Shown: piece by piece, positions 57,985 through 64,000 of the stretch | How positions within the stretch are numbered: position 1 is the first letter of the stretch | How the letters are laid out: the number at the start of each line of letters is the position of its first letter | Assembly (NCBI RefSeq): GCF_017591425.1 | Contig: NW_024464918.1 | Location: forward strand, 28,548,001 to 28,612,000 | Direction of reading: 5' to 3' | DNA from: Ochotona curzoniae | Taxonomy: Eukaryota > Chordata > Mammalia > Lagomorpha > Ochotonidae | DNA: 64,000 nt | The notes under the pieces: generated by a model | Told to the model about the DNA's origin: nothing | Databases searched by the model: none | What the model saw: the letters and a program-made list of their open reading frames with translations, nothing else | Program-made: the position numbers and the translations under genes

Positions 57985-60900
57985 GTCCATCTTATTTGAA
58001 ATTTTTAAGGAAATATTTTTTTCTTTTTGCTTTCATTCATTGTGGACAAAAATGTTCAGTTTCCTGGAATATCAACTCTTTATTTTTCTCCCTTAGGTTA
58101 TTTATATGTAACACTTTCTTGACACTACCTTTTGTTATATTATTAACAGATAGTTGTATATATTTATTGGCTACACATACATGTATATAATATATGCTGA
58201 AGAAAATTGGCTAATCAGCATTCCCCTTTCTCTGACATTACTTTCCGATTGGCATCTTGCAGTACTTTGGTGCTCACTGTTCACATAGTATCTACTGGGT
58301 TGTGCTGAACTACTTGTTTACTGATAAGAATATTTTACACTGCATCAGTTCTTTTGTTTGTATGTTTATCTAGTTAATAAGGGTGGGAAGGATCAAGGCA
58401 TAGGATAAAGTGGGTGAGACCACTGTTTTCAAATTGTCTTCTTTTTCTTCCTATATCTAGAAGTAGGTAGATAAAGGGGGAAGCTATACCCAGTCTCCCG
58501 ATCGACCCAGTTCCTGGGGATGGGGAACTGTCACCTGGTATTAACACGGAGCCCCAGTGTGGCTCACACTCTGAGGGGTTTTGATGGTTCCGAAATACTG
58601 TCCATCTCACTGACTGAAGATGAGGAAACCCTTCCAAGGGCCATTGGCTGACACAGTTGACCTTACAGTCTCCATTCACCCAGGTATCTGCTGTCAACAC
58701 TTGGCTGGGGTAATTGACCAGTTGGCTCTGTTCTCCAATTTTTCTGAATTCTTTGGCCTACATAGAAACAGTGTATCCTTTTTTGGGGTCCTTGGGCCCA
58801 ACCATGAGAACTATTCCTCACCAGTGGAAAAGACAGAGTAGTGGATGGCAAGTCCTGAGGCACATGGAGGATGTGGCAGCCCATGGGAACCCATAGTAGA
58901 GGAAGGAGAACAGCACGACCTAACTTTTGGTTTAGAAGTAACAAAAGAATGAGAAAATTGCTTAATATCATACTGTTACCTTCAAGACTACTACTACTAA
59001 GCATCCCTTATTTAACTAACCATCTACTTCCTATTCCCTTGAGTAAGATAAATGCTCCACAGAGCTCAGCCTAGTTAGAGACTGCAAACAAAAATATAGA
59101 TCTAACATGCTTTATAACAGGTAACATTGAAATTAAAACCCAGTCAGTGAAGAGATTAGAAAGTTGGGCGTGTTTTTGTTACTTCCTTTTAATATATTGC
59201 TTTTCATAAAGTCTCATCTTTAAGTGACAAGCTTTCTTTATCCTCATGTCAAAACTTATGCTCCAATCATATTCCCAGATGAATCAGTTGTGTTTTCAAG
59301 GGATCAATATTCTCAATTTCAAAATCTATCATATGAGCCTCTTAACGGCCATTTCCATTAACTTACAAAATGTAATCAGGTACTCTGTCTCCCGGAGGTC
59401 TGCTTTAGTGAGGCTGAGAGCTGAAAGAAGATGGAATGAGAAGTCGGACTATAAATATGAGAAAGCACAGCACTAACTCTTCAAACAAGGCGTGTTGGAA
59501 AACTGGCTCGTCACTCTGTTTTTCTTTAGAAGAAAGGGATTTATTGAGGCATTAGTTTTCAGAATCATGGGAAGAGCTAAAAAAAACCAAGCATTCTCTC
59601 TCAGCTAATAGGCCAAATTCACTGCAACTGCCAACACCTACCTTTACTATATCATTCTGATATGTGAGGTTTCCACCCTAGAGTTAACACATCGAAGACG
59701 CCATGGGGAAGTGACCAGGAGCTACGAGCTGTTCCCAGTGAGTAGCAAGGGATGTGGGATGACTTGTAGGACTGCCATCTCTGACGGCAAACAAAAGAAA
59801 AGGGCCCAATTATCTTTAAAAGAGAAGGAAAGTCACACACTGAGGATGCTCCTTTAAATTAGCATAGGCTTAAAACTCAGTCTGCACTCGAAATACAACC
59901 AACCTTCACATGAAGCACAAAAATGCTCATGACTCGTTTTCACAAAAGCTGCTTCCTCCCAGAATTCCAGATGATGCTGAGTAGAAAGAAATTTCATAGA
60001 ATTATTTTCTACCCACACCATCACGCTTCATAAATTTTTTCTTTTGAAGAAAATTAAAATATCTGGAGTGTCTGGCAAGCCACTGGAATTTTGATTTATC
60101 AAATATTTCAGTATCTTCCTATCTTATGTCCTGGATGCACAAAAGGGGGAAAATGCATTACTGATCACATTTTCCTCCAGGAAGTGTTACTGGAAAGTAT
60201 GACTCTGTCAAAGGAGAGCTCAAAGCCGGAGACAAAACTAATACCTGCAAAGTTATTTTCCCAAACCACTTGGTAGAAATTAAGAAGACATGGCATGCAA
60301 TTTACAATGCTCTCCTTGTGATGAGACCTGAAGGAAATGGGGGAGGAGCGAGCTACCACACTGCCCAGACGAGACCAAGGCCAGCCCTTGTCCCGGCCTG
60401 GACCTGAGACTTCTTTCTCAAATCCAGGGTTTTCTTTGTCTTCCTTTCTGTAACTGGCCCTTTTCTAGGTTTTAGAGTGCTGCATTGAGCGCTATTCATC
60501 AAGTGTTTTTAAACAGTGAAAGAAATAGAGAAAATGTTTTTCATCTTGCCAATTCTAAAGCCAGTGAGGAGAAGCAATAGGTAAAACAAAAATAAAAATT
60601 AGAATCATAAATGGTACAAAATGTTTATATCTCTTAGCACATCCTTGCTTTAATTACTTCTTGTTGTCTTATTTTCTTCGATGATTTCCTTGACCTCAGG
60701 GTCCCTTCTCTTCAGTCACTGTTCAGTTCTTGGAATGATCTTCGACACACCCCACAACCTGACAATTGATCCTTTAGGGCCTCCCCGAGCAGAAATGATG
60801 TTGGCAGTTAGCACCCGGATGTGTCTTGTGTGCGCAACCACAGAGAAACAGAGTTCTCAGGGCCCCAGGCTCATCCTCCAACAGGGTTACTGTCCACCTC

Positions 60901-62675
60901 AGAGCATGCCGTCCTCCATGGGGAAAAAAAATCACCTGTGTTTGTCTCAAGCTAAACTGAATTCAGATTGTCCTTAGGGTGCTCATCAATACATTTTTCC
61001 TGTCACCTATGAGTACTTTTTCTTAGCATGTACAATCCATTTTTCACACTTCCTTCCTATGTGTAAATGTATATCAGTCCAATAGTCTGTTCTTACCTGC
61101 CTGTTGACAATGTTAGGACGAGGAAGTGGCAGGAACCTGGAACTACGCTTTACTGAACAAATTTTCATCTCTAAGTCCAATGAGCATTAAAGAGACTTTC
61201 TCATTATGATATTAAACTAGCACTAAATTTAAGGTGCAAATGTCATTACTAACTGGTGCTTTTGAGAACAATATCTTACAAAGAACAGAAAACGACAGTG
61301 CCTTTGGCTGAAAATTTTTGATTAAGAAAAGTAAAGTTTATGCTCCCACAGAAACTGAGGTAGTTTCTTCCATTTTGTGAGATGATGTAACACTTCTAAA
61401 AATTACAAGTTTCATTTTCTGAACTTCAAGACTAAAGCAAACAGTGTGAGCTCTGAGAATTCCAGCCAGCTCCCTGAACAGTTGTCATTTGCCTTCAGCT
61501 GCAGTGACAGAGTCACAACTAAAACCACGTAAAAAAGAAACACACAGGAAAGAATGCTTTTTTCAGGAGCTGAGACAGCCTACCAAACTGGAGGGAAAAA
61601 AATCTTGAAAATCGAGGTCTTGGAGCCCAATACCAGGATGGAACTCTAGCAGAACTCTACTCTTCCTCTGCAACTTTTCACTTGATTACATTTTGCACAG
61701 CAAGTGCCTTCACATTTTGAGACAAGAGGACTCACGAGAGTCCCTTCATCTTAGACTGGCAATCAAAGATGATGGAAACCATTATTTCCACATTAAATTC
61801 AAACGTTGTACTAAAGGTTTCAAATAACCTCTCTTGGATTACAAGGGTGTCTCCACAGCACAGAACAGCCACTGCTTCCAGAACATGGGGAATGGGGAGA
61901 TGGGTTTTCTGATGTGTGCGTTGTGTACTTAAAAGGATAAGAGATATTCATAAAGTGTCCTAGGAGTTTGCAAGTATGAGCTTATGATAGTATCGAGAAA
62001 GCAAAGAATAGATGTCAGCTGTCAGTGTTCCTACCCACCCACTCTCCAAACATATCCATGATGGAGCACAAAGGGTGGCAGCATGTAAGATGCAGTGTCC
62101 AAGTCCTTCCAAATACTGCTCATGTATGTGTAGATAAAACCTTTCTATAAAAAAAGGGGATTCATTTGAGAAATTTTCTGAAAAATTCTGCTGCATTTCT
62201 GAGTTGTTTTCTCTCTCCAATCTGCCTTGTTAACTTCTACCTAACAAAATTTAGAAATAAGATTGTATGAAAAATCCTGAAATGAGAAAGAGTCTAAAGT
62301 CAGGGGAAGATGAAGAACTGAATGAGAAACCAAATTCGTGTGGGTATGCAAAGAATTTAGGAATGCTTGCCAATAGTGAAGTTAACATAAACAATCAACA
62401 GCTGGAGTAGATCCAAGGCATCTGCACTTCTGGAAGATGCCCAGGGTCCAGCAGGAGCACATAGGGACAGGGACGGAGACTGGCCGTGGGTTGGACAGAA
62501 ACTGTCTAGTGGCATTGCCTTCAAGATGCCCACGGAGAGAATAAGCTGGGAGTGCAGCTAGCTGATGGGGTTTAGCCATGTCTCTAGAATGTGAATGTAG
62601 ATGCTGTTTATTAATGGGCAGAAGAAATAGGATTCATACTTATCCCTTTAACACACAATATCTAGTAATAGGTTC
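57985..62675. other. Unique sequence, no gene seen
   Basis: No repeat I can name. Between 58440 and 58930 the sequence is more GC-rich and carries overlapping open frames on both strands (up to 113 codons) without motifs; a decayed L1 5' region is possible. The remainder is AT-rich. Confidence 0.4.
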
Positions 62676-62680
62676 TCAAT

Positions 62681-62702
62681 ACAGACACACACACACACAC
62701 AC
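62681..62702. repeat. CA microsatellite
   Basis: About ten CA units in otherwise unique DNA. Confidence 0.9.
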
Positions 62703-62704
62703 AG

Positions 62705-64000
62705 AGTGACTGAAGCACTCAATAAGCAATGAGACTGATAATGTACTGCTCCTATAATTGACAACCTGAGACTTAGTGACTCACAGAGATTGGACTTTGT
62801 AGAAGCTGGAAAGCCTGAGGATGGTGCTGGGAGTGGCGTGGCTTCTCATGAGAGCTTCAAGGGACAGCCAGAGGTACACTTCCCTTGTAATAAGCTGCTG
62901 CTATAGTCACTAAGTGCCATGATAGTGAGAACCCACTCTGAGGAGAAAGGGACTCACTGTCATGAGCTCTAGGTCTCCAACTCAAGCACCTGCCACTGCG
63001 CCCCACCCTCCAGCACTGATGCATTGAGGAACAGGTGTAAGCAGGAGTTTCGGTGGGGCAACCCACACTGAAATCTCACCACATAGCACAGCAAAAGCAT
63101 GTTTCTGGGTGTAAACGTTTACATAATACTTGAGGCCTCAGTTTTTTTCTTTTTTTTTTTCCAAGAATGGGAGAAATGAAAGGCAAATAAACACTGAAGA
63201 GCTATGCGGGAGAGTGGGGTAGGGTAAAGAAGAAAGCAGTGGCAAAACATAAGACCCACACAGATAATAAATTTATATGCTCCACTGGAATTGGTGATGA
63301 AGGACCAGGGCCAAACATTATTTGCAAATCCTGGTACAGGGAGAAGTATGTTTCAAAGAAGTAAACAAGTTGCTGGAAATCTACTGTTGAAATACATTAG
63401 TGCTGATCAAGAAAAATGTACTATTGTGATGTTTTTCACTAATATAATCTAGCCATATCATTTGTTTCCTTGTAAGTAGCCTCTTAATCTAATTGAGATG
63501 CTAATACAAAATCTCATGAACTGCTAACTTATCAGAGGTCACAAAGCAGAACACTGGAGTGCTGTCAGCTTCAGTATCAGGCAGAGATCATTTTCTCAGA
63601 GGCTGCACCACCTCGCCAAGCCCTCATAAAGACTATCCACTACAATATGAATCAAATCTAGTCCTTATGAGCTAACCAGTGCCCAGCAGGCTCCACCTCC
63701 TGTTACAACGGCTCGAAATTACGATTTCAATGCAAGAATTTGAGAGGAGCACAATCATCAGACTACAGAAAGTATTCTGAATTGTGTATATTAATAATGG
63801 AGTAAATGCTACTCCCTCCAGTTACTGTTTTTTTTTTCTTTGCTCTTGATTAAAGAAAGTTCTGGTTTACATTTTCTTTTAATACTAGTATCAAGTTGCA
63901 AAATTTTACCCAATATGAAGACACTGACATTTTCAATGTTTCTAGTTTCTGAGATACATTGCATGCTGCAATATCTTAACCTGGCATGGGTTATAAAGCA
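62705..64000. other. Unique sequence, possibly an old LTR-like remnant
   Basis: No gene. The stretch 63600-63770 (CCAAGCCCTCATAAAGACTA, CAGGCTCCACCTCCTGTTAC) weakly recalls an old repeat common in mammalian genomes, but I cannot name it safely. Confidence 0.3.

Noticed and set aside
58374..59004. Possible minus-strand gene from 108- and 113-codon frames
   Set aside because: No motif or splice structure; the region may be an old L1 5' part, but I cannot support that either.

Overview
This window is nuclear DNA of a placental mammal, almost certainly a lagomorph and most likely a pika (Ochotona). The main evidence is the repeat content. At least thirty copies or fragments of the lagomorph-specific, tRNA-derived CSINE family lie on both strands. 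The best preserved copy (815-1147) has a body and tail that fit the pika-type CSINE better than the rabbit type, as far as I can recall the family. L1 fragments, two MIR elements and AT-rich unique sequence make up the rest. Nothing here is bacterial, plasmid or phage, and there is no operon structure.

Only one protein-coding locus can be supported: FAM170A, a testis-type nuclear zinc-finger protein, on the + strand at about 2.0-4.5 kb. Two consecutive exons are visible (2001-2147 and 3753-4450) with matching splice phases. They encode the conserved Tyr-Phe-Ser-Cys-Val-Ser-Ser block, the MKVYYM block, the Pro-Glu-Trp-Leu-Val block and a C2H2-type finger. Exon 1 was not found and is probably upstream of the window. 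After the finger the annotated frame becomes strongly basic, whereas another frame encodes the acidic Glu-rich tail expected of this family. This suggests a 1-nt frameshift or a decaying gene.

From about 4.5 kb to the end (64 kb) the sequence reads as a gene desert. By synteny with human 5q23.1 (FAM170A to PRR16) this is expected. Region by region: 5-20 kb holds L1 ORF2 and 3'-UTR fragments, CSINEs, mariner-like short elements and a tRNA-Asp pseudogene (13546-13624). 20-30 kb holds CSINEs, two LTR-like tails and a CpG-richer patch (21.24-21.62 kb). At 29.4-30.05 kb there is a CSINE with an internal minisatellite, facing an inverted CSINE. 31-42 kb holds CSINE pairs, a MIR, a 72-bp GT array, an antisense old L1 3' end and an antisense lagomorph L1 3' end. 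42-55 kb is mostly unique sequence with a few CSINEs. 55.4-56.7 kb is an antisense L1. 57-58 kb is another inverted CSINE pair. The last 5-6 kb is unclassified.

I found no previously undescribed biological system. The best leads are the FAM170A C-terminal frame change, the minisatellite born inside a SINE, the nested SINE with intact target duplications, and the tRNA-Asp pseudogene with an enlarged variable region. Repeat identifications rest on recall of family consensus sequences and not on a database search.
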